Assembly (NCBI GenBank): GCA_900552555.1
Contig: URZW01000015.1
Coordinates: forward strand, 1-34,080
Origin: an uncultured Clostridium sp.
GTDB taxonomy: Bacteria; Bacillota; Clostridia; TANB77; CAG-508
Reading direction: 5' to 3'
DNA length: 34,080 nucleotides
Shown here piece after piece: positions 25,242 through 33,518 of this stretch. The notes below the pieces were generated by a model. That model was not told the DNA's origin and made no database searches. It saw nothing but the letters and a program-made list of their open reading frames with translations. The position numbers and the translations under genes are program-made. Each line of letters opens with the position of its first letter. Positions within the stretch are counted from its first letter, which is position 1.

Positions 25242-25389
25242 AAAGGGAATTAGGGACGTTCCTTAAAATCCCTTTTTAATGGGATTTAGGGACACTCCTA
25301 TATACCCTTAATCTATATTTTAATATTAAAAGGAGTGTCCCCCCTTCCCTAAAAAAAGGGATTTTAAGGAACGTCCCTAATTCCCTTTT
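25242..25389. repeat. Inverted REP cluster (about 150 bp) between ftsW and murG
   Basis: Two arms, 25242-25299 and 25331-25389, are near reverse complements. The outer 36 bases are identical (AAAGGGAATTAGGGACGTTC ...) and the inner part ends GGGACACTCC on each arm, around a 31-bp AT-rich centre. Each arm contains one GACGTTCC-type and one GACACTCC-type palindrome, as in the RAYT flanks. It can extrude as a large cruciform or fold as a long RNA hairpin. Confidence 0.88.
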
Positions 25390-25458
25390 GCACCAGCACG
25401 CGAAATATTAAGCAGAACACCCATCTCGCACAACAAAATAAACAACGCCGTACCACCG
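25377..25458 (-). other. ftsW: Out-of-frame C-terminal tail of ftsW (apparent one-base frameshift)
   Basis: If the base at 25458 is skipped, the frame after FFSY continues GGTALFILLCEMGVLLNISRAGAKGN and stops at TAG 25377-25379, exactly the conserved FtsW C-terminus. As written, the frame gives an unrelated tail and stops at 25408. The tail is about 45% GC by hand count, well above neighbouring genes, and its stop codon is provided by the REP element. Confidence 0.8.
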
Positions 25459-26517
25459 ATAACTAAAGAAAGGTAAAGGCATACCTGTTGCAGGCATGGA
25501 AGATGTAACAACTGCAACGTTTATAATAACCTGTATAGCAACCAAAGCTGTAATACCAATAGCAATTAAACTACCAAACATATCAGGAGCTTTCATTGCT
25601 ATTAAAACACTTCTCCAAATAAATACAGCAAATAAAATTAATACAACTGCACATCCCACAAAACCAAGTTCCTCAGCTAATATTGAGAAAATAAAGTCAT
25701 TGTGTGGCTCTGGTATATATAAATATTTTTGTTTACTATCACCTAGTCCAACTCCAAATAATCCACCTGAACCTATAGCATATAAACTTTGAACAACTTG
25801 CCATCCATCACCTTTAATATCTTGCCATGGATTCATAAATGTTACAAACCTTTTTAGCCTATATGGTTCTAAAGCTATAAGTGCTGCTAATCCAGGAATT
25901 CCAACCCCAATTCCTGTTAATGCAAAGTGTTTAAACTTACAGCCAGCCACTATCATCATTACACAAACAATTCCTATTATGACCATAGATGCACTCATAT
26001 GTGGTTCTAATAGTAAAAGGCCTATTATTGGTACAAGATATAACATATGTTTTACTAATCCCTTCCAATACAAAGGAAGCTCATCTCTATCTTTAACTAA
26101 AAGTCCCGCATAAAAAATAATCATTAAGAATTTGACCATTTCTGATGGTTGGAATGAAAATGTTTCTGTTAGGTAAATCCATCTTTTTGCACCATTTACT
26201 TCTTTTCCCAATGGTGACATAACAATAGCTAATAATATTATTGATATCCACCAAGCATGTTTATAAAATTTTTGATAAAATCTATAATCTATTTTAGAAA
26301 TAAAAGCCATAGCAATTATTCCTAAAATAGCAAACAATAATTGTTTTGAAAAATAAGCATAACTATTTCCACTTTCTGAAAGTGCTGATGGTGAACTTGC
26401 TGATAACACCATAACTAAGCCTATTCCTAGTAATAGCAAAATTGTTATTACCAATGTAAAATCAAACGGATTATTCAAAAAGCTTGAAAAACTTTTTTCT
26501 TTTTTCTTTTTTGCCAT
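25408..26517 (-). CDS. ftsW: Peptidoglycan glycosyltransferase FtsW (frameshifted near the 3' end)
   Basis: SEDS-family lipid II polymerase of the divisome. The frame encodes 369 residues with ten or so membrane helices, the opening LVITILLLLGIGLVMVLSAS, RWIYLTETFSFQPSEMVKF, EPHMSASMVII, GDSKQKYLYIPEPHNDFIFSILAEELGFVG and TGMPLPFFSY, all family landmarks. After FFSY the expected GGT is replaced by RWYG..., because of an extra base at 25458. An intact copy would extend to 25377. The gene is normally essential, so a sequencing or assembly error is the simplest explanation, with true mutation or a second SEDS copy as alternatives. ATG follows GGAGG; mraY is 14 bp upstream. Confidence 0.9.
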   Translation of the reverse strand: MAKKKKEKSFSSFLNNPFDFTLVITILLLLGIGLVMVLSASSPSALSESGNSYAYFSKQLLFAILGIIAMAFISKIDYRFYQKFYKHAWWISIILLAIVMSPLGKEVNGAKRWIYLTETFSFQPSEMVKFLMIIFYAGLLVKDRDELPLYWKGLVKHMLYLVPIIGLLLLEPHMSASMVIIGIVCVMMIVAGCKFKHFALTGIGVGIPGLAALIALEPYRLKRFVTFMNPWQDIKGDGWQVVQSLYAIGSGGLFGVGLGDSKQKYLYIPEPHNDFIFSILAEELGFVGCAVVLILFAVFIWRSVLIAMKAPDMFGSLIAIGITALVAIQVIINVAVVTSSMPATGMPLPFFSYRWYGVVYFVVRDGCSA

Positions 26518-26531
26518 TTATAATCCTCCTA

Positions 26532-27521
26532 CTACACTATTTTTAGCCCTATAAAGCATGCAACTAAAGTTATCAAAGAAAATACAACTACAACTTTATT
26601 TTCTTTCCAACCTGATAACTCAAAATGATGATGTAAAGGTGCCATTTTAAATATTCTATTTCCAGTCTTTTTAAAATATGCAACTTGTATTATAACTGAT
26701 AATGTTTCTAAAACAGGTATTATTGCTATAACAAGTAATAATAATGGCATTTTTAAATATAATGCTAACCCTGATATTACACCACCAAGCATTAAAGAAC
26801 CTGTATCTCCCATAAATACTTTTGCTGGATGTAAGTTGAACATTAAAAATCCTAATGTTGCACCAATTACAATACTTCCAAATATTGATACTTCATATAC
26901 TTGATTATTTATTCCTATAACTGTTAGTGCTGTTATAATTATTGCAGAAACACTTGAAGATAAGCCATCAATTCCATCTGTAAGATTTACTGCATTTGTT
27001 GTTCCCAATATAACTATAATTGCCAAAGGAATATATAAAATTTCTGGAATATTTATATACATTTTCCAAATTGGAATATATGTTTCTGTTCCTATTCTAA
27101 AACCATATATTAAGAATAAAACATATGCAACAGCTATAATTAAAAGTCCTAACATTTTATAACTTGGTTTTAAACCTTCTGTATTTTTTAAAACTAATTT
27201 TTTAAAATCATCTATAAAACCTATCAATCCATATCCTATTGTTATTAATAACATTGGTAACAATTTTTTTGCTACTTCTTCATTTCCTGTTAAATGTAAA
27301 AATATATATGTACCTGTAACTGCAATAATTATTGCAATTATCATTATAATTCCTCCCATCGTAGGAGTTCCCTGCTTTTTTAAATGAGATGCAGGTCCAT
27401 CATCTCTTTCTATTTGACCTACTTTTAATTTTTTTAATATTGGTATTGTTATTAATCCACAAATTACTGAAATAACAAATGTTGCCAGCAATACTTTTAT
27501 TTCCAAATCCAATTTAATCAA
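26532..27521 (-). CDS. mraY: Phospho-MurNAc-pentapeptide translocase MraY
   Basis: Integral membrane enzyme that loads UDP-MurNAc-pentapeptide on undecaprenyl phosphate to form lipid I. The 329-residue product has about ten helices and the family motifs KKQGTPTMGG, LIGFIDDFKK, NAVNLTDGIDGLSS, NLHPAKVFMGDTGSLMLGG and the HHHFELSGW box. The start is non-ATG: TTG at 27521 (close to AAAGGAAAGG) or a second TTG at 27512 with better spacing. It lies just upstream of ftsW and is separated from murE by a structured 219-bp gap; murF is missing from its usual place. Confidence 0.97.
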   Translation of the reverse strand: MIKLDLEIKVLLATFVISVICGLITIPILKKLKVGQIERDDGPASHLKKQGTPTMGGIIMIIAIIIAVTGTYIFLHLTGNEEVAKKLLPMLLITIGYGLIGFIDDFKKLVLKNTEGLKPSYKMLGLLIIAVAYVLFLIYGFRIGTETYIPIWKMYINIPEILYIPLAIIVILGTTNAVNLTDGIDGLSSSVSAIIITALTVIGINNQVYEVSIFGSIVIGATLGFLMFNLHPAKVFMGDTGSLMLGGVISGLALYLKMPLLLLVIAIIPVLETLSVIIQVAYFKKTGNRIFKMAPLHHHFELSGWKENKVVVVFSLITLVACFIGLKIV

Positions 27522-27573
27522 CCTTTCCTTTTACATCTTTTGTTATTTTTTTAATATTCATAATTTACCATAT

Positions 27574-27715
27574 TTTGATAATATATTGTTTTTGAAATAC
27601 CGCGTAAGCAATCAAACGAGCACAAGCGAGTGCGAACTGGAGCAATTTACATATAAGTATATTTAAAATATGGAAATTGCGACACCAAGGTATAAAAAAA
27701 CAATATATTATCAAA
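27574..27715. repeat. GC-rich nested inverted-repeat element between murE and mraY
   Basis: 20-bp perfect terminal inverted repeats (27574-27593 and 27696-27715), extended by ATACC/GGTAT. Inside is another hairpin, GCAATTT-a-CATAT (27642-27654) with ATATG-g-AAATTGC (27668-27680), and a segment with GCAC-AAGCGA-GTGC (27620-27633). The segment 27601-27650 is about half G+C by hand count, in a very AT-rich setting. No gene. It resembles a non-autonomous palindromic mobile element or a structured RNA; no known riboswitch was recognised. Confidence 0.65.
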
Positions 27716-27740
27716 TTTTAAATTCTACAAATTATATTTA

Positions 27741-29216
27741 CTATTTATTCATTTTTTCTATAATATCTTTTACTATAATTCTCTCATCAAAAGGATGTTT
27801 AACACCATTTATTTCTTGATAAGGTTCATGTCCCTTACCAGCTAAAATAATGATATCTCTTTTATTTGCCATCTTGATAGCATGTTCAATAGCCTCAACT
27901 CTATCAACAACAACCTCATATTTACCTTTTGTCTTTTTAATTCCCTCTTCAATTTGGTCAACAATTTTTTGTGGATCTTCTGTTCTTGGGTTATCTGATG
28001 TAACTATTGTATAATCAGCAATTTTACCTGATATTTCACCCATTATTGGTCTCTTACCAGAGTCTCTGTCTCCACCACAACCAAATACAGAAATAACTCT
28101 TCCACGAGTATAGCTCTTAGCTGCTTGTAAAATATTTTGTAAACTTTCTGGAGAATGAGCATAATCTATCATTATAGTTAATTCTAATTTATTATCCACT
28201 AATTCTGATCTTCCTGGTACTCTAACCTCAGCTAAAGCTTCTTTTATAACTTCTGGATTGATTCCAAATTTTTGTGCTACACAAATAGCCGCTAATGAAT
28301 TGTAAACACTGAATCTACCCGGTATTCCTGTTTTTACTCTTTCATTTCTGTCTGTTATTTTTACTTTGAAATCAACATATGAATTTGTAATTGTTATATC
28401 TTTTGCTAAAACATTTGCAAAATTATCAATACCATATGTTACAATATTGCTTTCTGGAAATAATCTTGGTATTTTTGCAGCATGTAAATCATCTGCATTA
28501 ACTATTCCTGTTTTGCACATTTCAAATAACTTTAATTTTGAATTAAAGTAATCTTCCATAGTTGGATGTTCTTTTTCACTTATATGGTCTTCTGAAAAGT
28601 TTGTAAATAAAACTATATCAAATTGACATCCATCAACTCTGTGCAATTTTAAGCTTTGTGAGGATACTTCCATTACACAAACTTCTACACCTTCGTTTAC
28701 CATTTGTCTAAAAGTTTGTTGTAACTCCAAACTTTCTGGTGTTGTTCTATCACTATCTTTAATTCTCTTACCATTTATATATGTTGCAATTGTTCCTATT
28801 AGTCCAACTTTTTTACCTGCTTTTTCTAATATTTCTTTAATCATAAATGTTGTTGTTGTTTTTCCCTTTGTTCCAGTAACACCAATCAATTTTAATTGTG
28901 CTGATGGATTACCATAAAAGTTTGATGAACATATTGCTAATGCTTTTCTTGTATCTGGTACCATTAAAATTGTTACATTTTCTGGTATATTTAATGATTT
29001 TAAATCACATCCTTCTTCTACCATTACTGCCATTGCACCATTTTCAATTGCTCCTGCTATAAATTTGTGTCCGTCAACTGAAAAACCTTTTATTGCGACA
29101 AACATATATCCTTCTTTTACTTCTTTTGAATTTTTCTCAATTCCTTTTATTTCTAAGTCTACATTTCCTTTTGCTTTAATCCCTTCTAATCCTACTAATA
29201 TTTTTTTTAATTCCAT
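27741..29216 (-). CDS. murE: UDP-MurNAc-tripeptide synthetase MurE (meso-diaminopimelate-adding)
   Basis: Cytoplasmic Mur ligase that adds the third residue to the stem peptide. The 491-residue product has the N-terminal UDP-binding domain, the ATP loop GVTGTKGKTTTTFMI, the TTPES and EVSSQSL motifs, MIDYAHSPESL, and TSDNPRTEDP; the DNPR motif is characteristic of enzymes that add meso-diaminopimelate rather than lysine. ATG follows AAGGGATG. It lies between spoVD and mraY in the dcw cluster. Confidence 0.96.
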   Translation of the reverse strand: MELKKILVGLEGIKAKGNVDLEIKGIEKNSKEVKEGYMFVAIKGFSVDGHKFIAGAIENGAMAVMVEEGCDLKSLNIPENVTILMVPDTRKALAICSSNFYGNPSAQLKLIGVTGTKGKTTTTFMIKEILEKAGKKVGLIGTIATYINGKRIKDSDRTTPESLELQQTFRQMVNEGVEVCVMEVSSQSLKLHRVDGCQFDIVLFTNFSEDHISEKEHPTMEDYFNSKLKLFEMCKTGIVNADDLHAAKIPRLFPESNIVTYGIDNFANVLAKDITITNSYVDFKVKITDRNERVKTGIPGRFSVYNSLAAICVAQKFGINPEVIKEALAEVRVPGRSELVDNKLELTIMIDYAHSPESLQNILQAAKSYTRGRVISVFGCGGDRDSGKRPIMGEISGKIADYTIVTSDNPRTEDPQKIVDQIEEGIKKTKGKYEVVVDRVEAIEHAIKMANKRDIIILAGKGHEPYQEINGVKHPFDERIIVKDIIEKMNK

Positions 29217-29318
29217 TTAGAATCATCCCTTCATTTTAATATGTTTTATGACCAAATTTTTGCTCATAATTTTGGTTACATTATATAACTAATTTTGCTT
29301 TTTGTATAGAGTTTTTTG

Positions 29319-29383
29319 GGAATTTTATGCTAATATTTTTTGAATTTTGATTACAATTCAGTAAGGAATTTTATACTAATATT
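29319..29383. repeat. Direct repeat in the spoVD-murE gap
   Basis: GGAATTTTATGCTAATATT (29319-29337) and GGAATTTTATACTAATATT (29365-29383) differ at one position and are 46 bp apart; the second overlaps the spoVD stop codon. Between them is a small TGAATT/AATTCA hairpin (29341-29360). Confidence 0.7.
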
Positions 29384-31367
29384 GTATAAAAATTTTACTT
29401 TCCTTATTAACACTAACGCCCTCTCTTGGAGACTGTTCTTTAACAATAGTATTCTCTCTATCAAGTTCTTCTGAATCATTTTGAACACTAATTTCCAATC
29501 CAACCTCTTTAGTAGCTTTTTCCGCATCTTTAATACTTAATCCCTCAACATTAGGAACTTGAACTTGTTCTACCTGTTCAACTTCATCTTGATTTCCCTG
29601 CGATACTTCCAAGTAAGGCAAAATCTCGCTAAAAACTTGGCCTCCAACAGGAGCTGCAACACCACCACCTTGATGTCCTCCCTCACCAGTCGGATTGTAC
29701 AAAGTAACCAGCAAAACCACTTGTGGATTTTCAATAGGTGCAACACCTAAAAATGAAGTAACATATTTATTAGTATTTACACCATCTTCAGAAGTTCCAG
29801 TCTTTCCACCAATTCTATAACCTGCAACTTTAGCATTTTTACCAGTACCTTCTGAAACAACAGATTCCATCATACTTAAAACTTTTTCCGATGTTTCTTT
29901 AGAAATTGTCTGCGATTTAACTTTTGTTTCAATATCTGTTCTTTCACCTGTTTCACTATCAATTATTGATTTAACCACTCTTGGTTGGACTAAATTTCCA
30001 CCATTTGCTATTGAAGAAACAGCTGTTACCAACTGAATTGGAGTAATTTCAAATCTTTGGCCAAAGCTTATTGTTGCTAATTCAACAGGGCCAGCCTTAT
30101 TTTCAGCCAAAAATATACTTCCTGCCTCACCTGGCAAATCAATTCCAGTTTTCTCTAATAAACCAAATTTCTGTAAATAACTATAATATGTATGAACACC
30201 CATTTTTTGACCTAGACCTATAAAAATTGGGTTACATGAATTCATTAATGCCTGTCTCAAGCTTTCTGCCCCATGTGGTCTATAATATCTCCAACATTTT
30301 ATTCTTACTCCCGCAACTTCAATTCCACCTGTACAACAGAATTGCCCCTGTTTATCTATATCTGTAACTAGCCCCTCCTCAAGAGATGCAGATGCAGTAA
30401 TAGTTTTAAACGTTGAACCAGGCTCATATGTATCTGTAATTGCTCTATTTCTCCAAACAGCCTGTAAGCTTTTTGTCTTTTCTGCCTGATCTGTTGTATC
30501 CCAAATCCCCTTTAATTCGTCTGTATATGCTGCATATGGTTCATTTAAATTATAATTCGGATATGTTGCCATCGCTAAAATATCACCATTTTGTGGATTC
30601 ATAACAACAATATTTCCACCATCTGTACACTTATTGTCAATACATGCTTCTTTCAAATATTTTTCTACAATTGATTGAATATTCATATCTATCGTAAGAA
30701 CAACATCATTTCCATTTTTAGCTGCAACATATGTCTCTCCTTCTTCACCTATTTCTCCACCTTTTGCATCAGTATGTCTCTTAATTGCACCTTTTGTTCC
30801 AGAAAGCACATTATCATATTTTGCTTCAATTCCGTCAAGTCCTTGATTATCACTTCCACAAAATCCTATAATTTGAGATGCTAAATTATTATTAGGATAA
30901 TATCTTTTTGTATCTTCATCAATGTTTATTCCTGTTGTGATATTCTCCTCTTCCATCCATTTTCTAAGTTCATCAGTCTTTTCCTTGTCAACCCTTTTAG
31001 CAATAGTTTCTATAGAACTTCTCTTAGAAACTTTCTTCAAAGTTTTTTCATAATCTAACTCAAAAATATCAGAAAGTTTTTTTGCCACCTTTTCTTTATC
31101 ATTCTTATCAATATTTCCAGGATTCACAGTAACTGTTTCAACAGTACTACTTTGTGCCAGAACCTGCCCCGTTGCATCATAAATAGTTCCTCTCTTTGGA
31201 TTTATTGTTCTATCTAGTGTTTGTTGTTCATATGCCAATTTTGATAATTTCTTTCCATCTATTAATTGCACATATCCTAATCTTACAATTAACAAGACAA
31301 TTATTAAAAAAATTATAAACAGTGTTACTCTCATCCTCTTTTTTGTTGATAAATTTATTTTCACCAT
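29376..31367 (-). CDS. spoVD: Class B penicillin-binding protein with PASTA domain (SpoVD / PBP2B type)
   Basis: Membrane-anchored D,D-transpeptidase that cross-links septal or spore-cortex peptidoglycan, working with an SEDS polymerase. The 663-residue protein has an N-terminal anchor (about 12-33), a dimerisation domain (RTINPKRGTIYDATG), and the transpeptidase domain with the nucleophile STFK (Ser318), SCN and KTGTSE. One PASTA domain ends the protein (VPNVEGLSIKDAEKAT ... KIFIQY). The start is the ATG at 31367 after AAAGGATG. The family covers both vegetative FtsI/PBP2B and sporulation SpoVD; the single copy next to murE favours SpoVD by synteny, but it may do both. Confidence 0.92.
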   Translation of the reverse strand: MVKINLSTKKRMRVTLFIIFLIIVLLIVRLGYVQLIDGKKLSKLAYEQQTLDRTINPKRGTIYDATGQVLAQSSTVETVTVNPGNIDKNDKEKVAKKLSDIFELDYEKTLKKVSKRSSIETIAKRVDKEKTDELRKWMEEENITTGINIDEDTKRYYPNNNLASQIIGFCGSDNQGLDGIEAKYDNVLSGTKGAIKRHTDAKGGEIGEEGETYVAAKNGNDVVLTIDMNIQSIVEKYLKEACIDNKCTDGGNIVVMNPQNGDILAMATYPNYNLNEPYAAYTDELKGIWDTTDQAEKTKSLQAVWRNRAITDTYEPGSTFKTITASASLEEGLVTDIDKQGQFCCTGGIEVAGVRIKCWRYYRPHGAESLRQALMNSCNPIFIGLGQKMGVHTYYSYLQKFGLLEKTGIDLPGEAGSIFLAENKAGPVELATISFGQRFEITPIQLVTAVSSIANGGNLVQPRVVKSIIDSETGERTDIETKVKSQTISKETSEKVLSMMESVVSEGTGKNAKVAGYRIGGKTGTSEDGVNTNKYVTSFLGVAPIENPQVVLLVTLYNPTGEGGHQGGGVAAPVGGQVFSEILPYLEVSQGNQDEVEQVEQVQVPNVEGLSIKDAEKATKEVGLEISVQNDSEELDRENTIVKEQSPREGVSVNKESKIFIQY

Positions 31368-31409
31368 AATTTTCATCCTTTCAACATTTATTTTGTATAT
31401 ACATTCGCT

Positions 31410-31446
31410 AAAAAACACCTCTAATAATATTTATTAGAAGTGTTTT
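31410..31446 (-). terminator. Terminator or attenuator between ftsL and spoVD
   Basis: 16-bp stem with one G-U pair (arms 31412-31427 and 31431-31446, 3-nt loop) followed on the minus strand by six T residues. It sits inside the dcw cluster, about 45 nt before the spoVD start, and should reduce read-through from ftsL. Confidence 0.8.
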
Positions 31447-31500
31447 AATTTATTCTTATTAAATTTTTCTTATAGCAAATTTAAAAATTTATCAATAAAA

Positions 31501-32010
31501 TTAAAAATTCAAAATTTTATCTGCAACTTTTTCCCACCAAGTTTTACTTTTTTCAATAACCACTTTTTCTGAAGCAGATTCAACATAATCTTTTTTAGGT
31601 AAAGTAACATATACCGTTTGTTTACCACTTAATTTTTGCATTCCCAATTCTTCTTTAGCAACCTTTTCAATATTGCTAATATTTACACTATTTTCAATAC
31701 TAACTTTTAATTGCTCATTCTCTTTTTGCAAAGCAGCCAACTGTTTCTTTTGGTCTTGAATTTGGTCAAATTGTCTATCTATTTGAGAGTTTCTACAACT
31801 TATGGTTAATAACAACAAAAATAACCCAACAACTGTAACTGTTGTTTTCATTTGCTTTTTACGTTGTTCTTTAGAAATTTGTATTTGTTGTCTAGGCAAT
31901 TCTTTGACAACTTTTAATGGTTTTCTTTTTTGTCTTTGACTTGTTTTTCTAGTATAATCTGGTTCTAACTTTCTAGGGCTAGTTCCATATTGATACTTTG
32001 CTTGTGCCAT
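31501..32010 (-). CDS. ftsL: FtsL-like cell division protein
   Basis: Small bitopic division protein. The 169-residue product has a basic, cytoplasmic N-terminus of about 50 residues (KTSQRQKRKPLKVVKELPRQ), one membrane helix at about 52-68 (TVTVVGLFLLLLTIS), then a leucine-zipper-like coiled coil (DQIQDQKKQLAALQKENEQL) and the KVAKEELGMQ segment seen in FtsL/DivIC proteins. Position between rsmH and the class B PBP gene is the classical ftsL site. Sequence conservation in this family is low, so synteny carries much weight. Confidence 0.87.
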   Translation of the reverse strand: MAQAKYQYGTSPRKLEPDYTRKTSQRQKRKPLKVVKELPRQQIQISKEQRKKQMKTTVTVVGLFLLLLTISCRNSQIDRQFDQIQDQKKQLAALQKENEQLKVSIENSVNISNIEKVAKEELGMQKLSGKQTVYVTLPKKDYVESASEKVVIEKSKTWWEKVADKILNF

Positions 32011-32058
32011 AAGTTATTTTTCACCTCTCTTTCTTTTTAATTCATATATGTCTCTTTT

Positions 32059-32087
32059 GGAACCGATGTTTCAAACAGAACCGTCCC
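32059..32087. repeat. Palindromic GAACCG repeat between rsmH and ftsL
   Basis: GGAACCG-A-TGTTTCAAACA-GAACCGTCCC: a perfect 11-bp palindrome TGTTTCAAACA flanked by two direct GAACCG boxes. Unlike the RAYT-linked REPs in sequence. It looks like a dispersed extragenic repeat, but only one copy is in this window. Confidence 0.45.
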
Positions 32088-32097
32088 ACATAAGACT

Positions 32098-33027
32098 TTA
32101 TTCTTTTTCAAAAATTCTAAGTTTTGCACTTTTGCTTCTGCTATTTTCTTCCTGTTCTTCTTTCGTAGCTACAATTGGTTTTCTAGTAATTACTTTTCCA
32201 AATGATTTTGCACCACATACACAATATGGTAAATCAGGTGGACAAGTGCATTTTCCTTTTGCATCCAACATTGCATTTTTAACAGCTCTATCTTCCAAAG
32301 AATGAAATGTTATAATGCATAATCTTCCTTGTGGTTTTAAGCAATCTATGCAATCTTTTACTGTATTATATAATGGTTTAATTTCATCATTTACTTCAAT
32401 TCTAATTGCCTGGAATGTCCTTTTTGCAGGATGTCCATCATTTTGTTTTGATTTTGGAATTGATTTTTCTATTATTTCTACTAATTGTTTTGTAGTATTA
32501 ATTAAATGTTCTTTTCTATATTCGCATATGTTTCTTGCTATTTGTCTTGAAAATCTTTCTTCACCATATTCATATATGATATTTGCAAGTTTTTCTTCTG
32601 GATACTCATTTACAACATTTTTCGCAGATAATTCCTGGTTTTTATCCATCCTCATATCAAGTTCATTTTCACCTAGATAACTGAATCCTCTATTTCTTTC
32701 ATCTAATTGATATGAAGAAACACCTAAATCAAGTAAGATTCCATCAACTTTTTCTATTCCGATGTCTTCTAAAATTTGCTTTATATTGTCATGATTATCT
32801 TTCACGAATTTTACATTTCGGAATTCCTTTAAGTTTTCTTTTGCTGCTTTTAGAGCATCTTCATCTCTATCTATTCCAATTAGTAATCCTTCTTTTGATA
32901 ATCTTTTTACTATTTCTCTGCTATGTCCTGCTCCTCCAAGAGTTCCATCAACATATATTCCATCAGGTTTAATATTCAACCCATATATGCATTCTTCTAA
33001 CATTACAGGTTTATGCTTAAATTCCAA
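32098..33027 (-). CDS. rsmH: 16S rRNA (cytosine(1402)-N4)-methyltransferase RsmH
   Basis: SAM-dependent enzyme that methylates N4 of C1402 in the ribosomal P site. The 309-residue product starts MEFKHKPVMLEECIYGL, with the SAM-binding VDGTLGGAGHSREI, GILLDLGVSSYQLDE-type motif, RGFSYL, and the C-terminal FHSLEDRAVKNAM and CDCPP-like region (CTCPPDLPYC). The start is TTG (33027) behind AAGAGGTG. Second gene of the dcw cluster. Confidence 0.96.
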   Translation of the reverse strand: MEFKHKPVMLEECIYGLNIKPDGIYVDGTLGGAGHSREIVKRLSKEGLLIGIDRDEDALKAAKENLKEFRNVKFVKDNHDNIKQILEDIGIEKVDGILLDLGVSSYQLDERNRGFSYLGENELDMRMDKNQELSAKNVVNEYPEEKLANIIYEYGEERFSRQIARNICEYRKEHLINTTKQLVEIIEKSIPKSKQNDGHPAKRTFQAIRIEVNDEIKPLYNTVKDCIDCLKPQGRLCIITFHSLEDRAVKNAMLDAKGKCTCPPDLPYCVCGAKSFGKVITRKPIVATKEEQEENSRSKSAKLRIFEKE

Positions 33028-33146
33028 TTTTTCACCTCTTAAAAGTTTTTGATATTACATATTCTATAAAATTTTATATACGCTTTTTCTAAGATCTTTT
33101 TAATAAGTTTATAGTCAAATACTCATATTTTTCTTTTATAGACGCA

Positions 33147-33176
33147 AAACAGCTGGTAAAAGTACCAGCTGTTTGC
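33147..33176 (-). terminator. Strong hairpin in the mraZ-rsmH gap
   Basis: Perfect 12-bp stem AAACAGCTGGTA / TACCAGCTGTTT (33147-33158, 33163-33174), extended by two G-C pairs past one bulge. The stem contains the T run expected of a terminator, but GCG follows it on the minus strand, so it may act as an attenuator or RNA-stability element rather than a clean terminator. Confidence 0.55.
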
Positions 33177-33190
33177 ATTATATGTTTTTT

Positions 33191-33514
33191 CTTTTGGTAT
33201 TTTTATAAAATCCTTAGTAATCTTTTCTTTGGATTTTTTACTTATGTTTTTTGATATTCTTCTGTAATTTTTTATCATTTGCAAAATCTTTAGTATTAGT
33301 TTTCTTTTGAACATATTTTCTCAAGTACATTTATCTTTTGTACCATTTTCTTTTGTTCTTTTAACTTTTGTAATTTAATCTTTTGTAATCTTTTCTTTAG
33401 TTACTTTAGCAATCTTTAGTAACATTTTCTTTTGTAAACTTATCTTTTGTATTTTTCATCTTTTGTATGTTTTTCCTTCGTAATTATGTCTTTTGTATTC
33501 TATATAAACTTTTG
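33191..33514 (-). repeat. Degenerate array with about 15-bp period between mraZ and rsmH
   Basis: About 20 units with the minus-strand core CAAAAG (context ACAAAAGAT). Plus-strand CTTTTG-like cores start at 33304, 33320, 33335, 33350, 33365, 33380, 33395, 33414, 33429, 33444, 33460, 33475, 33490 and 33509, mostly 15 bp apart, with an extra one at 33404; more degenerate units continue down to 33191. Some frames would read pentapeptides beginning Thr-Lys, but stops and frame changes interrupt every frame. The array fills most of a 490-bp gap that has no convincing gene. Confidence 0.75.
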
Positions 33515-33518
33515 CAAG

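Noticed and set aside
25440..25465. Programmed frameshift in ftsW
   Set aside because: No slippery heptamer, no stop codon at the shift and no stimulatory ribosome binding site close by; an extra base is simpler.
33123..33314. 63-codon lysine-rich open frame in the mraZ-rsmH gap
   Set aside because: It is made from the degenerate array and the hairpin, has no ribosome binding site, and its composition (Lys/Ile) follows from the AT-rich repeat. Possibly a remnant, not a gene.
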